From CAZFBA01 sp964517135 (lineage in GTDB: Bacteria > Cyanobacteriota > Vampirovibrionia > JBFMGH01): DNA of 64,000 nt. Positions 45,883-55,642 of this stretch are shown here, piece by piece. The notes under the pieces were generated by a model. It was given only the letters and a program-made list of their open reading frames with translations, was not told where the DNA came from and ran no database searches. The stretch is from the NCBI GenBank assembly GCA_964517135.1, contig CAZFBA010000003.1, positions 62,001-126,000 on the forward strand, given 5' to 3'. Position 1 is the stretch's first letter; each line of letters starts with the position of its first letter. The position numbers and the translations under genes are program-made.

Positions 45883-47238
45883 ATGAGAGAACAGGTAGAA
45901 AAATTTTTCAAATTAAAGGAAAACAATACAAATATTAAAACAGAAGCAATTGCAGGTATAACGACATTTATGACAATGTCGTATATCATATTTGTTGAGC
46001 CAACAATACTTTCAGAAACTGGCATGGATTTCGGGTCAGTTATGGTTGCAACCTGCCTCGCTTCATTTATTGCTACATTCTTGATGGGAGTACTGGCTAA
46101 TTATCCTATTGGGCTGGCTGCGGCGATGGGGCATAATTTCTATTTTACATTTACTGTTTGCGGTGCAGCAGCTGTAGGTGGGCTTGCTTTGGGCTGGCAG
46201 GCTGCCCTGGCAGCAGTATTTGTGGCTGGTATCCTGTTCCTTTTTCTTACCTTTATTGGCTTGAGAGAGTTGCTTTTAAATTGTGTTCCTTTGCCTCTTA
46301 AAAGTGGTATAGCTGCTGGCATAGGGCTTTTTATTGGTTTTATAGGTTTGCAGTGGTCTGGCCTTGTGGTTAGTGCACCGGGTACACTTGTTAAACTTGG
46401 TGAATTGCACTCTCCACCTGTATTGTTGTCTGTATTTGGTATTCTGGTTATTGCTTTTTTGTTATCTATCAGGCTGAAAGGTGGCATATTATTTGGTATT
46501 TTACTTACCATTACCCTGGGTATTCCTCTGGGAATAATTCAATATCACGGTATTGCATCAATGCCGCCCAGTATTGAACCTACTTTTTTCAAACTTGATT
46601 TTGTAGCACTCTTTACCCACAAGCATTTCATAGAAGTCATTCTGGTATTTTTACTTTTAAACCTGTTTGATACGGTAGGTACACTTATTGGTGTTACCAA
46701 GCAAGCAGGTTTTCTGGATAAAGAAGGCAAGCTTCCCCGGGGAAACAAGGCCCTTCAGGCAGATGCCAGTAGCGCTGTAATAGGTTCTGTGCTGGGCTGT
46801 TCTACTGTTACCAGTTATATTGAAAGTTCAGCGGGTGTTACAGCTGGTGGAAGAACAGGACTGGCCAATATGTTTACAGCATTCCTTTTCTTGCTTGCTA
46901 TTTTCTTTCACCCACTGGTTCAGGCAGTTGGTGAAGGTGTTAAAACCGATAGCGGTGCTGTTTTATACCCGGCAATAGCTCCTGCTCTCATTATAGTCGG
47001 ATCATTTATGATCAGGCATCTTAAAGACATTGATTGGGATGATATAACCGATTCAATACCGGCTTTTCTAGCTGCTATTGCAATGCCATTTACCTTTAGT
47101 ATTACTGAAGGTATCTCCTGGGGTATCATTTCATATTGCTTCTTGAAGCTTGTTTCAGGTAAATATAAAGATGTACACTGGATAATTTATCTTTTTGCTG
47201 TAATATTTATCCTGCGCTATATTTTCCTGGTATTTTAG
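45883..47238 (+). CDS. NCS2/AzgA-type nucleobase (adenine/guanine/hypoxanthine) permease
   Basis: 451 residues with 12-14 hydrophobic segments. AzgA-subfamily signatures are AIAGITTFMTMSYIIFVEP at the N-terminus, LFDTVGTLIGVTKQAG, and SVLGCSTVTSYIESSAGVTA. The usual GMGLNAFF motif reads AMGHNFYF here, so substrate preference may differ. It is an inner-membrane proton symporter for purine salvage. The kinase gene begins 30 bases downstream on the same strand. Confidence 0.9.
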   Translation: MREQVEKFFKLKENNTNIKTEAIAGITTFMTMSYIIFVEPTILSETGMDFGSVMVATCLASFIATFLMGVLANYPIGLAAAMGHNFYFTFTVCGAAAVGGLALGWQAALAAVFVAGILFLFLTFIGLRELLLNCVPLPLKSGIAAGIGLFIGFIGLQWSGLVVSAPGTLVKLGELHSPPVLLSVFGILVIAFLLSIRLKGGILFGILLTITLGIPLGIIQYHGIASMPPSIEPTFFKLDFVALFTHKHFIEVILVFLLLNLFDTVGTLIGVTKQAGFLDKEGKLPRGNKALQADASSAVIGSVLGCSTVTSYIESSAGVTAGGRTGLANMFTAFLFLLAIFFHPLVQAVGEGVKTDSGAVLYPAIAPALIIVGSFMIRHLKDIDWDDITDSIPAFLAAIAMPFTFSITEGISWGIISYCFLKLVSGKYKDVHWIIYLFAVIFILRYIFLVF

Positions 47239-47268
47239 TAAGTAGATAAAAGTTATGAGGGAACAGAC

Positions 47269-48282
47269 GTGGCCAGTAAACATAGAATAGGTATTGATCT
47301 TGGTGGTACAAACATAAAAATTGGTATTATTGACGACGTAGGACATATTCATTATTCAAATAGCATACCAACAGAGGCTGACAGAGGTTTAGAGGCAACA
47401 TTTGAAAACATTATAAGTCTTATTCAAGAGACCTTCAAAAGCTCTCCAGTGCCTAAAAACGAAATCAGCGGTATCGGTATTGGATGCCCCGGGCTTATTG
47501 ACTCTGTTAACGGTATTATTAGAGATTTACCCAATATGCCTGGCTGGACTAATGTACATCTGGCTGAAATGATTTCAAAAGAATTTAATCTAAAAGTTAA
47601 AATCGATAACGATGTCAGGGCAGCAGCCCTAGGAGAATATAAGTTTGGTGCAGGTCAGGGATGCTCTAATCTTATTTGTATCACTATAGGTACAGGTATT
47701 GGTTCGGGTATCATTCTGGATGGCCGTCTGATAAAGGGTTCAACTTTGTGTGCCGGTGAAATTGGCCATATGACTCTTCAAGAACATGGTGGCCCTATCT
47801 GTGGATGTGGCAATACAGGATGCCTGGAAGCTCTCGGATCTGCTTCTGCTATAGTAAGAAGAGGACACGAGCTTCTTGCTGGAGGAAGACCCAGTAAAAT
47901 CAGAGAAATTAAAGGGGATGGACCTCTTACTGCTCATATTATTGCTCTCGCTGCACAGAAAGGGGATCCGCCAGCACAGCGCATTCTATACGAAACAGGC
48001 CGATGGATAGGTATTGGGCTGGCAAACGTTATTAACCTTCTTAATCCTGAACTGGTTATTATTGGTGGCGGTGTGGCCAGTGCTGGTGACTATATTCTCG
48101 GGCCTATAAGAGAAACTATTAGAAAACGTACACTGAATTACCCCAGAGATTCTGTCAGGGTTGAAGCTGCACAGCTTGGTGAGTCTGCAGGTATTATTGG
48201 TGCAAGCCTTTTCTGTTCTGATCTTATGGAAACTCCTACTCTTGGTAATGCTACACATAGAGAATCCAGTGTAAAAATCTAA
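47269..48282 (+). CDS. ROK-family sugar kinase (glucokinase-like)
   Basis: 337 residues. The ATP phosphate-binding motif GIDLGGTNIKIGI is near the N-terminus, the catalytic Asp is in KIDNDVRAAALGE, and the ROK zinc motif is ICGCGNTGCLEALGSAS. No helix-turn-helix precedes it, so it is a kinase rather than a NagC-type repressor; glucokinase is the likeliest role. The start is GTG with GAGGG eight bases upstream. Confidence 0.9.
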   Translation: MASKHRIGIDLGGTNIKIGIIDDVGHIHYSNSIPTEADRGLEATFENIISLIQETFKSSPVPKNEISGIGIGCPGLIDSVNGIIRDLPNMPGWTNVHLAEMISKEFNLKVKIDNDVRAAALGEYKFGAGQGCSNLICITIGTGIGSGIILDGRLIKGSTLCAGEIGHMTLQEHGGPICGCGNTGCLEALGSASAIVRRGHELLAGGRPSKIREIKGDGPLTAHIIALAAQKGDPPAQRILYETGRWIGIGLANVINLLNPELVIIGGGVASAGDYILGPIRETIRKRTLNYPRDSVRVEAAQLGESAGIIGASLFCSDLMETPTLGNATHRESSVKI

Positions 48283-48470
48283 TTTAGCCTTTTTCTATTT
48301 CATTATTGCTCCTGAGACCTTTTAAAGCCAGGGGTTTTTAATAGTTCTTATATAACAGAAAATTTTGTTAATTTGTGACAATTTCTCTACAATTTGCCTA
48401 TTTTCGTAAATAATGACCCCTCAAATGTTTTTATATTTATAAGAGTGTTTAATTTGGAAGGAGTAAGAAT

Positions 48471-48773
48471 ATGACAGACGTCGGCAGAGTAGGGCCGGGG
48501 CAAAATAATCAGGCAACCCAAAAAGATCAAAAGCCAGTTGACATACCAGTATTTCTTAAACCGTTTATGATGCCAGCTACACTTAAAGAGCAACCTCAAC
48601 AGGATGAACTCGTTCTATCACAGGGCCAAAAGAAAAATAAACCTTCTATGTTTTCCTTTTTCAAAGATCTGTATAATATTGTCGTACATCCTGACAGGAT
48701 AGTTGAAACTGCCCGCAAACAAAATGAACAAAATTATGAACAACTTAAAAAGGAATTAGGTATACCGGATTAA
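48471..48773 (+). CDS. Small hypothetical protein
   Basis: 100 residues: a Gln/Pro-rich, probably disordered N-terminus (VGPGQNNQATQKDQKPVD), then a helical C-terminus (MFSFFKDLYNIVVHPDRIVE, QNEQNYEQLKKELG). GGAAGGAG precedes the ATG, so it is probably translated. No family is recognised. Confidence 0.65.
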   Translation: MTDVGRVGPGQNNQATQKDQKPVDIPVFLKPFMMPATLKEQPQQDELVLSQGQKKNKPSMFSFFKDLYNIVVHPDRIVETARKQNEQNYEQLKKELGIPD

Positions 48774-48860
48774 TTTAAGTCTTTATGATTATGTAAAATT
48801 TTTTCTACCCAGAAGCCCACTGTGAGGGGGTTAAGGGTAGATCTCAATGTGAGATATTTT

Positions 48861-49006
48861 TTCCCGACTTCCGATATAAAAACGCCAAAAGGCGCATGAA
48901 ATAAGGAAAGTTTATTTTTTCAGGCCACTACATTTGCCTCAAAAATTTTTCCAGCTATTAGTGACTTTTAACTGTCTACTACACTTGTCTTATTAAAAGT
49001 CGGGAA
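48861..49006 (+). repeat. Family C dispersed repeat, copy 2
   Basis: Ends TTCCCGACTT and AAGTCGGGAA form a 10-bp perfect terminal inverted repeat. Interior matches copy 1 at 10573-10720, with the short hairpin ACGCC-AAAA-GGCGC intact here and imperfect in copy 1. Confidence 0.8.
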
Positions 49007-49015
49007 AGCTTGGTA

Positions 49016-49210
49016 CATAACTTAAAAAATTTTCGATTTTCAAACTCTGATCCCCCCCACCCTATAGGAAGGCATGGGGTTTCTTCTTTTTAAAAAGAAG
49101 TAAAAACTTTTCACAACTGGCTTACTGACTTCGTATACGTGCTTTGAAAGCCCAGGTTAATCGACTCGTTCAACCCATATCTTCATATTTAAATTTTTGA
49201 AAATCGAAAA
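49016..49210 (+). repeat. Family A dispersed repeat, copy 3
   Basis: Ends TTTTCGATTTTCAAA and TTTGAAAATCGAAAA (15-bp inverted). Interior CCCACCCTATAGGAAGGCAT, TTTTCACAACTGGCTTACTG, CTTCGTATACGTGCTTTG. It directly follows a family C element. Confidence 0.85.
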
Positions 49211-49240
49211 CAAAAAACCTATCATAATATAGTAAACACA

Positions 49241-50920
49241 TTAGTTATCTTCTTCAAGCTGTTGAATTATTTTTTGAACTCGCTCAATTTCTGCCTGTGA
49301 AGAGACATAGTTCTGATAGTCTTTAAAGGCTTCTATGGCTTTGTCATAGCGGTTTGAGTCTACATAGGTAGCTGCAAGATTATAATAAGCATCAGAAAAC
49401 TCTTTGTGATACTTTATAGCCTTTCTATATTCTCTGATTGCTTTATCATAAGACTCTTGAGCCTTATAGGTATTAGCAATATTATAGTGTATTCGGGCTG
49501 TTTCCATCTTGTTTTTGCTTCTTTTGACCAGCTCAAGGCATGTTCCATAATATTGAAGTGAATTTTCATACTCGCCTTTAATAAAATAGATGTTTGCCAC
49601 ATGATAGTTGGCTTCATAGCTTTCTGGCCTGATAGCTAACATTTTATCAAAATATTGCAGGGCTTTATCATATTTTTGTAGATTATTATAGCTCACAGCA
49701 AGATTAAAGAGAACTTTAATTAGATCAGGATTTATGGTAAGTGCTTTTTCATAATTTTCTATAGCAAGATCATACTTTTTCTGTTTTAAGTAGATATCTC
49801 CCAGTGCGCTGTATGCTTCATATCTAGAGGGATCAAGTATTATTGCCTGTGAAAACTTTTGTATAGCATCTTTATGCTTTAATTCTGATTCTAGAGATAA
49901 GCCTATTCTGATAATATCGCTATAATCTGCTTTGTCAAGCATTTCATTTCTGGTTCTTTCAGGCCTCTGAAGAGGTGGTAATTTTTCCGGTGTATCAGAA
50001 AAAACATTATCTGATCGTTCATACTGCTTTGGTGTACCTGGTTTAAGTTCATTAACTTCTTCTGATCCTTGTTTTAGTGGCAAATCAGAAGGAATAGTTT
50101 TGATTTGTTCTTCTATATCAGGTGTAAAACTGATTTGATCAGGCTTTTTTTCGATCTCAGTTTTTGTTTGTTTGTCAGGTTGAGAAATATATCTGTCGGG
50201 AGGCGCTGTATGACTGTGTGTTCTGTTAGCTGTACTGTTTAAAGAGGTAATAGTGTTATCAGTGTCATGAATTCTTTTTGCTTCAGGACTTATGGTAGTA
50301 TATTTGCCCGAAGGTCTTATATTAAAAGTATTTTTGCTGGTTGAATAGTCTCTGTTTATTGAATATCTGTTTATAAGTTCATTATCTATATTATTATCGG
50401 CTATTATTGTTGTAGTTCGAGAATCTTTTCTGGAAATTTCACTTAATTTTAATAGTATTTTAGATGGAGCTGGTTGAATTGTTTCAACATATACAGGTGA
50501 TGTAAATAATAGTTTAATTATAACACCTTCAGAGGGTGAATTTTGAGTAACTGATGCTCTGACAATGTTTTTATACTGGTTTGTTAGTTTATAGTTCCAG
50601 TTGTATGTGCTGCTAGATATTGATTTATGCAAAGTTCCATAAGGAAATTTTACTGTTACTTCACGTCCTTTTGTCTCTGTAATCGCATTTATTTCAGGTA
50701 TACCAGTGATAACTATAGAATGATTGGCTTCTTCAGCCGTTATAGCAGTAATAAAACTTTTTTTAATAGTTACAGGCACCCTTTTAATGAAATTATGATC
50801 TTTCTGGTTAAGGTTAAGCGGGTCATAGAGGCTGTTTTCTTGAGCAAAGCTAATTCTGGTATCAATCAGAATTAAGAGAAGGCAAAATGCTATTATTATA
50901 TTGCTTTTCTTTTTAGTCAT
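49241..50920 (-). CDS. Exported AMIN-like/TPR protein, third of three
   Basis: 559 residues. Signal peptide (MTKKKSNIIIAFCLLLILI to SFAQ). An N-terminal beta region (about 45-170) resembles AMIN domains, which bind peptidoglycan or envelope proteins. A low-complexity Pro/Lys/Glu linker (about 200-310) leads to about seven TPR units (YEAYSALGDIYLKQKKYDLA, IKVLFNLAVSYNNLQKYDKA). It overlaps the preceding gene by 8 bases. Last gene of a three-paralogue operon. Confidence 0.8.
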   Translation of the reverse strand: MTKKKSNIIIAFCLLLILIDTRISFAQENSLYDPLNLNQKDHNFIKRVPVTIKKSFITAITAEEANHSIVITGIPEINAITETKGREVTVKFPYGTLHKSISSSTYNWNYKLTNQYKNIVRASVTQNSPSEGVIIKLLFTSPVYVETIQPAPSKILLKLSEISRKDSRTTTIIADNNIDNELINRYSINRDYSTSKNTFNIRPSGKYTTISPEAKRIHDTDNTITSLNSTANRTHSHTAPPDRYISQPDKQTKTEIEKKPDQISFTPDIEEQIKTIPSDLPLKQGSEEVNELKPGTPKQYERSDNVFSDTPEKLPPLQRPERTRNEMLDKADYSDIIRIGLSLESELKHKDAIQKFSQAIILDPSRYEAYSALGDIYLKQKKYDLAIENYEKALTINPDLIKVLFNLAVSYNNLQKYDKALQYFDKMLAIRPESYEANYHVANIYFIKGEYENSLQYYGTCLELVKRSKNKMETARIHYNIANTYKAQESYDKAIREYRKAIKYHKEFSDAYYNLAATYVDSNRYDKAIEAFKDYQNYVSSQAEIERVQKIIQQLEEDN

Positions 50921-52310
50921 CTTTATTTTCTTTTAGTTGAGAGATATATGTATTAACCTGTCCTGAATCAAGCGCTTCAGGATTAAGTTTTAAGTATTCA
51001 TAAAAGCTATTAATGGCTCTTTCACTGTTTCCTAGTTGTGTATGTATTATAGCAATGTTGTAATAAGCGTTATACATATCTGGCTTAAGGCTAATAGCCT
51101 TTTCATAATAGTGTAAAGCTTTTTCTTTTTCTTCAAGCAGCTGATAAGAGCGAGCTAAATTATAATTTAAAATTGGGTTTTGGGGTTCCAGTTTGATTGC
51201 AAAGGCAAAGAATTTTAATGCATCGCTGGTATCATTATCTCTAAGAAAAATATTTCCCAGATTATTCAGAGCATCAGTTCTTAATGATAGTTTAAAATAG
51301 TCTTTAGCTTCATCAACACGGGATAACTTTAATAGTAATAAACCCATGTTCTGCAATGCCCCTGCGTGTTCAGGGTAAATGTCAAGTGTTCTAAGAAATT
51401 CTTTTTCAGCAGCAGCATAGTTTTCATTTTTCATATACGCTAACCCCAACCTGTAACGGGCATTCTGGTACTCAGGATAAATTGAACAAGCCTGTTTATA
51501 ATGCTGAATCGCTTTATCAGTATCACCTTTTATATCATTAATTATACCCAGTGCATAGTGAGAAGCAAAAAAGTCTTTATTTTTGGACAATATTTCTTCA
51601 TTAATCTTGCTTGCTGTTTCCAGATGGCCCTTATTGACATTGTAAAGGCTTAGTTTGTATCCTGCCCAGGGATTTCTAGTATTGTTATAAAGACTTTCCA
51701 GTTCTCTGATGGCTGATTCTTCATCTCCATTTACTTTAAGTGATACAATAGAATCAATTTGATCATTATTTTCACTAAATTTAAAGTTAGGTAGATTATA
51801 ATAATTTATTTTATCTCTTAATTTAGGTTTTGATTGATTTATAAGGTTACTTATGGGAGGTTTTCCTGTTTCAAAGTGAATAACCACCTGATTATTTTTG
51901 TCATTCTGGGTGATATCAGGTTTTATATTTCTGGTTGCTTTTACTATTATGCGGGCTTCTGGTGGGTCTAGTGCATACTGTACGACTTCAATGGAGGTTA
52001 TTCCGGGAACATTTTTCTGTATTGTTCTGGTTAATTCTGTTGATTGAAACCCATAAATATTTTGCAGTTTTGTATCAGGAAGAATTATTATAACATTATT
52101 AGTGTCATTTCCTGCTAATCTGACTTTTTCCAGACCGTTTGTATCCAGAATTAGCTTATTTGCATCAGCTTTTATAGATGACAGTGTTGCTGCAAACAAG
52201 CCAGTATTGCAGAAAAGCATTGTTATAGATACAATAATCAGGTATAAAAGGGTTCTCTTAGCTTTTGAGCCTGAGAATGATGTTTTTGATTTTATCAGCA
52301 TCCGTAGCAT
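50913..52310 (-). CDS. Exported AMIN-like/TPR protein, second of three
   Basis: 465 residues. A basic N-terminus and signal segment (KRTLLYLIIVSITMLFCNTG) precede an AMIN-like domain (about 40-150; ILDTNGLEKVRLAGND, VPGITSIEVVQYALDPPEAR). TPR units fill about 185-465 (NARYRLGLAYMKNENYAAAE, PILNYNLARSYQLLEEKEKA). The start overlaps the first gene by 53 bases; an in-frame ATG at 52301 is also possible. Probably coupled to both neighbours. Confidence 0.8.
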   Translation of the reverse strand: MLRMLIKSKTSFSGSKAKRTLLYLIIVSITMLFCNTGLFAATLSSIKADANKLILDTNGLEKVRLAGNDTNNVIIILPDTKLQNIYGFQSTELTRTIQKNVPGITSIEVVQYALDPPEARIIVKATRNIKPDITQNDKNNQVVIHFETGKPPISNLINQSKPKLRDKINYYNLPNFKFSENNDQIDSIVSLKVNGDEESAIRELESLYNNTRNPWAGYKLSLYNVNKGHLETASKINEEILSKNKDFFASHYALGIINDIKGDTDKAIQHYKQACSIYPEYQNARYRLGLAYMKNENYAAAEKEFLRTLDIYPEHAGALQNMGLLLLKLSRVDEAKDYFKLSLRTDALNNLGNIFLRDNDTSDALKFFAFAIKLEPQNPILNYNLARSYQLLEEKEKALHYYEKAISLKPDMYNAYYNIAIIHTQLGNSERAINSFYEYLKLNPEALDSGQVNTYISQLKENKDD

Positions 52311-55137
52311 CCGGGTTTAGGTTCAAATACTCCTGGAAATGTTGTATTGCCCTGTTGTTCTGGCCAATCTGGGCATAGACAATAGCCACGTTATAGTGGG
52401 CATTAGAGAAGCCAGGCTTAAGGTTAAGGGCTTTGTTGTATTCTTCTATTGCTTTTTCATGCATATTATTTGCTTTATAGGCTGATGCAAGATTATAATG
52501 CAAATCTGCATCCTGTGGAGACAGTTCAATTGCAGCTTTATAGGTTACAATAGCTGCATCAAGGTTGCCCTGATTTTTCAATGTACTTCCAAAGTTGGTT
52601 AAAGCGTTGATACCAATGGCCAGTTTAAACTGTTCAACAGCCTTATTAAAGTTACCCAGGGCAAAATAAACGTTGCCCAGGTGATGATGTGCGGCATTGT
52701 TATCAGGATCCAGCAGGAGAGCTATTTTAAGGTTTTCCATAGCACTATTCAGGTCTCCGCTTTGTGTATAGAGTTCTCCCAGTCTTACGTAAGGTCTTAC
52801 ATAGTTGGGGTCTTTTTTAATTGCTTCTTTAAGATACTTTATGGCTTCATTGATTTCATTTACTTTTGCGAATGTTTCAGCTTTTTCATAGAGTTTGATG
52901 GCTTTTTTGCTGTCTGCTGAGCGTTCAACTATTACATCCTGAGGAGCCACAGCTACTACACCCGTTTTAAGGTCTTCAATTATTTTATGTGCTTTTGTTA
53001 GCTCTTCACTTTGATTGATTATAACTGAGCTTGCTATTGATAGCTGGTCTTTGAGTTCGTTAATCTGTTTCTGATTTTGATCATAAGCATCTTCAAGTTT
53101 AAAACTTAATGAATTAACTTCATTTTTTAATATTTGTACCTGCTCATCTGTAGATGTATCAATGGTTTTAGCCAGTATATTAGCTTTCTGATTAAGCAGG
53201 TCCGTCTTTTTTCTGAGTAGTTCATTTTCGTGTGCTATTTCAGTCAGCCTGGCGTTTGTTTCTTCAAACCGCTGTTTCAAGCTGATGAATTCGCTTTCTC
53301 TCTCTCTGCTTCTGGCAAGTAAGGTTCTGGTTTCAGCAAGTTCAGCTTTCATTGTTTGAACCTTTTTCATTATTTCTGCTACATTGCCTGCTTTAGAGAG
53401 TTCTTGCTGAACAGCCTGGTATGCAGTCTTAATTTTATTGAGTTCATCCTGAAGGTTATTATGTTGAGCTTTTAGCTGATCGTATTCTTCAACTTTTTTC
53501 ATGTTTTTTTCAATTTCTTTTTGTGCCATAGCAAGGCGATGATCTCTGTTTTTAAGCTCATCTTTTAATTCTTTGAGCTCGCTTTTGCTGCCAGCCTTTT
53601 CTTCCAGATCTTTTTGAAGATTTAAAATTCTTTCGTCTGCAAGTGCAAGTTTGCTTGCAAGCTCACCAATTTTGGCTTCGGCATGTTCGATGTCTGATAC
53701 CTGTTCTTTATATGCTGAAACTTCATTTTTGAGTCTTTTTATTTCCTCATTAGAGCTGGTAAGCTGGTTGTTAAGTGTTTTTAACTGATTTTTACTTACT
53801 TCAAGTTCTTCTGATAGCTTGTTTATACGTGATTGAGAGGGTATATTCTCTGTTATTCTGCTATTCAGTTCAGCAATTTTTTCTTTTGCCAGTTCAAGTT
53901 CATCTCTGGATCTTTCGTATCGCAGATTAGCTCTCTGGAGGTCAGTTTGCATACTGGCATATTTTTCTGCACGTGCATTCATATCTTCAAGTTTTTGTTT
54001 CAGGGCATCAATAACAGAGAGGGCTTTTTGCAGCTGGACCTCATTTTCAGAGGCAGAAGTTTTTGCTTCTTCAAGCTGATTTTTCATCTGTGCTACCTGT
54101 TCAGAGTCTTTGCTGGAAGCTGTTTTTTCTTGTTGAAGACGCACTTCAAGTTCGCTTATTCTTTTTTTAAGCTGTGTAACTTGTTCAGAATCTTTGCTGG
54201 AGGCCAGTTTAGTTTGTTGTAATTGTGATTCAAGTTCATTTATTCTATTTTTCAGTGTTATAATTTCTTCCTGTTTTTGAGAGAGCTGTCTTATTTTTTG
54301 TATTGCTTCATTAAGCTGTGTTCTGAGGTTTAGTGCCTGTTTTTTTGCTTCTTCAAGTTCTGCTGAAAGATCGCCGGATGATGTTAATTTATCTGCTGCC
54401 AGAGCCAGTCTTGATTTTGTATTAGCGAGTTCTTGTTTGAGCTTGTGGTTTTGCTCTTTAAGTTTATTTACTTCTTCTGAAATAAGGTCAGAATGAGAGC
54501 TTGCTGGTGCCTGTTGTCTCAAAAATTCAATATCTGCTTTTAATTCTTTTATTTGACGTTCTTTTCGGGCCAGTTCGTCTTTAAGTTGTTCTACTTGAGA
54601 AGAGGCATATGTTCTTTCAGAGCTTGAGGAATACTTATCATATGCCGGAGGCTCAGGGGTAACCCTGTTATCAGGTGAAAAATGGCTAACATGAGGCGGT
54701 GTTATTGATGAAACACCACCTGGAACCTTAATAGCAAGTGCATTGCTGCCTTTTGGGCTAACGGCTACTTTTCTCATATTCTCTTCATCAAGAGTTAAAA
54801 CCATTCTGACGGTTGTGTATCCTGAGCCGTATTCGCTGAGCGTTATTTTTTTCAGGGCTGGAAAATCTGAGGTGATATCTTGCATTAGTCTGGCATTGTT
54901 TTTAAGAGAACCTGCAAGTTCAGAATTATCAATATCTATGACAACTCTTGAATAGTCGCCGGCATAATTCTTTATTCTGGCTTTAATTGGTGATGATGCT
55001 TCAATAACAATTTCATTATTGGATCTTTCAATCATTAAATTCTTTATTATGCTTTGAGCAAAGGCTATTCCATTGTTAAAGAAAAGCAATACCGCTAAAG
55101 ATGCACTTATAATCCCCGATCTGGCTAATCTATGCAT
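52258..55137 (-). CDS. Exported AMIN/coiled-coil/TPR protein, first of three
   Basis: 959 residues. Signal peptide ending at GIAFAQS. AMIN domain about 30-135 (IVIEASSPIKARIKNYAGDY, RVVIDIDNSELAG, YTTVRMVLTLDEENMRKVAV). Residues about 180-690 are an almost continuous coiled coil rich in Lys, Glu, Gln and Leu, with an internal near-duplication (SQLQQTKLASSKDSEQV and VRLQQEKTASSKDSEQV). TPR units fill about 715-955. It could span the periplasm, anchored by AMIN at one end and recruiting partners by TPR at the other; this is inference. Confidence 0.85.
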   Translation of the reverse strand: MHRLARSGIISASLAVLLFFNNGIAFAQSIIKNLMIERSNNEIVIEASSPIKARIKNYAGDYSRVVIDIDNSELAGSLKNNARLMQDITSDFPALKKITLSEYGSGYTTVRMVLTLDEENMRKVAVSPKGSNALAIKVPGGVSSITPPHVSHFSPDNRVTPEPPAYDKYSSSSERTYASSQVEQLKDELARKERQIKELKADIEFLRQQAPASSHSDLISEEVNKLKEQNHKLKQELANTKSRLALAADKLTSSGDLSAELEEAKKQALNLRTQLNEAIQKIRQLSQKQEEIITLKNRINELESQLQQTKLASSKDSEQVTQLKKRISELEVRLQQEKTASSKDSEQVAQMKNQLEEAKTSASENEVQLQKALSVIDALKQKLEDMNARAEKYASMQTDLQRANLRYERSRDELELAKEKIAELNSRITENIPSQSRINKLSEELEVSKNQLKTLNNQLTSSNEEIKRLKNEVSAYKEQVSDIEHAEAKIGELASKLALADERILNLQKDLEEKAGSKSELKELKDELKNRDHRLAMAQKEIEKNMKKVEEYDQLKAQHNNLQDELNKIKTAYQAVQQELSKAGNVAEIMKKVQTMKAELAETRTLLARSRERESEFISLKQRFEETNARLTEIAHENELLRKKTDLLNQKANILAKTIDTSTDEQVQILKNEVNSLSFKLEDAYDQNQKQINELKDQLSIASSVIINQSEELTKAHKIIEDLKTGVVAVAPQDVIVERSADSKKAIKLYEKAETFAKVNEINEAIKYLKEAIKKDPNYVRPYVRLGELYTQSGDLNSAMENLKIALLLDPDNNAAHHHLGNVYFALGNFNKAVEQFKLAIGINALTNFGSTLKNQGNLDAAIVTYKAAIELSPQDADLHYNLASAYKANNMHEKAIEEYNKALNLKPGFSNAHYNVAIVYAQIGQNNRAIQHFQEYLNLNPDATDADKIKNIILRLKS

Positions 55138-55277
55138 TTCAATTCATCCTTAAGGTTCTTTTTGACTTTACAAATAATCAACAATTTTAAATAATATTCA
55201 TCTAAATATACTATTAAATTAACTATTAATTTTATACGCAAATGGCCTGATTTCCAAATTTATGAAATTTTAGCAAT

Positions 55278-55544
55278 ATTATCATTGTAGACAATCATAT
55301 ATTTTTTCAGAATTTGTTGTATATGAAGGTCAAAAAACCTTTACATTTATACCATCCCCCTTAGCCCCCTTCAAAGGGGGAAAGAAGGTTGCCTGCCGGC
55401 GGCGGGTTCGCTTGCTGCTTCGCAGCTGTGCTCTCCCCTTCTTTTTTATTTAGTGATTTAATCAATTTACCAGAATATATCCTGTATTATCATTGCAGAC
55501 AATCATATATTTTTCAGAATTTGTTGTATATGAAGGTCAAAAAA
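55278..55544. repeat. 60-bp direct repeats flanking a G/C-rich insert
   Basis: 55278-55337 and 55486-55544 are nearly identical (ATTATCATTG, AGACAATCATATATTTTT, AGAATTTGTTGTATATGAAG) with two differences including one T indel. Between them lies an insert with CCCCCTT-CAA-AGGGGG, a Cys/Gly-like G/C-rich stretch and AAGAAGG...CCTTCTT ends. No gene. Confidence 0.75.
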
Positions 55545-55642
55545 TTTTTTACCTTAAAATTTTTTTACGAATTTGCTTAAAATTAGAAACAAGATCATAA
55601 TATTTCAAGAAATTATTCAGGTTTAGTGGCAGGAATTTATAG

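Noticed and set aside
27345..49210. Insertion sequences
   Set aside because: The repeats have inverted ends but none contains a frame long enough for a transposase.
55389..55580. 63-codon frame in the G/C-rich insert
   Set aside because: It runs through hairpins and into the second direct repeat; better explained as part of the repeat element.
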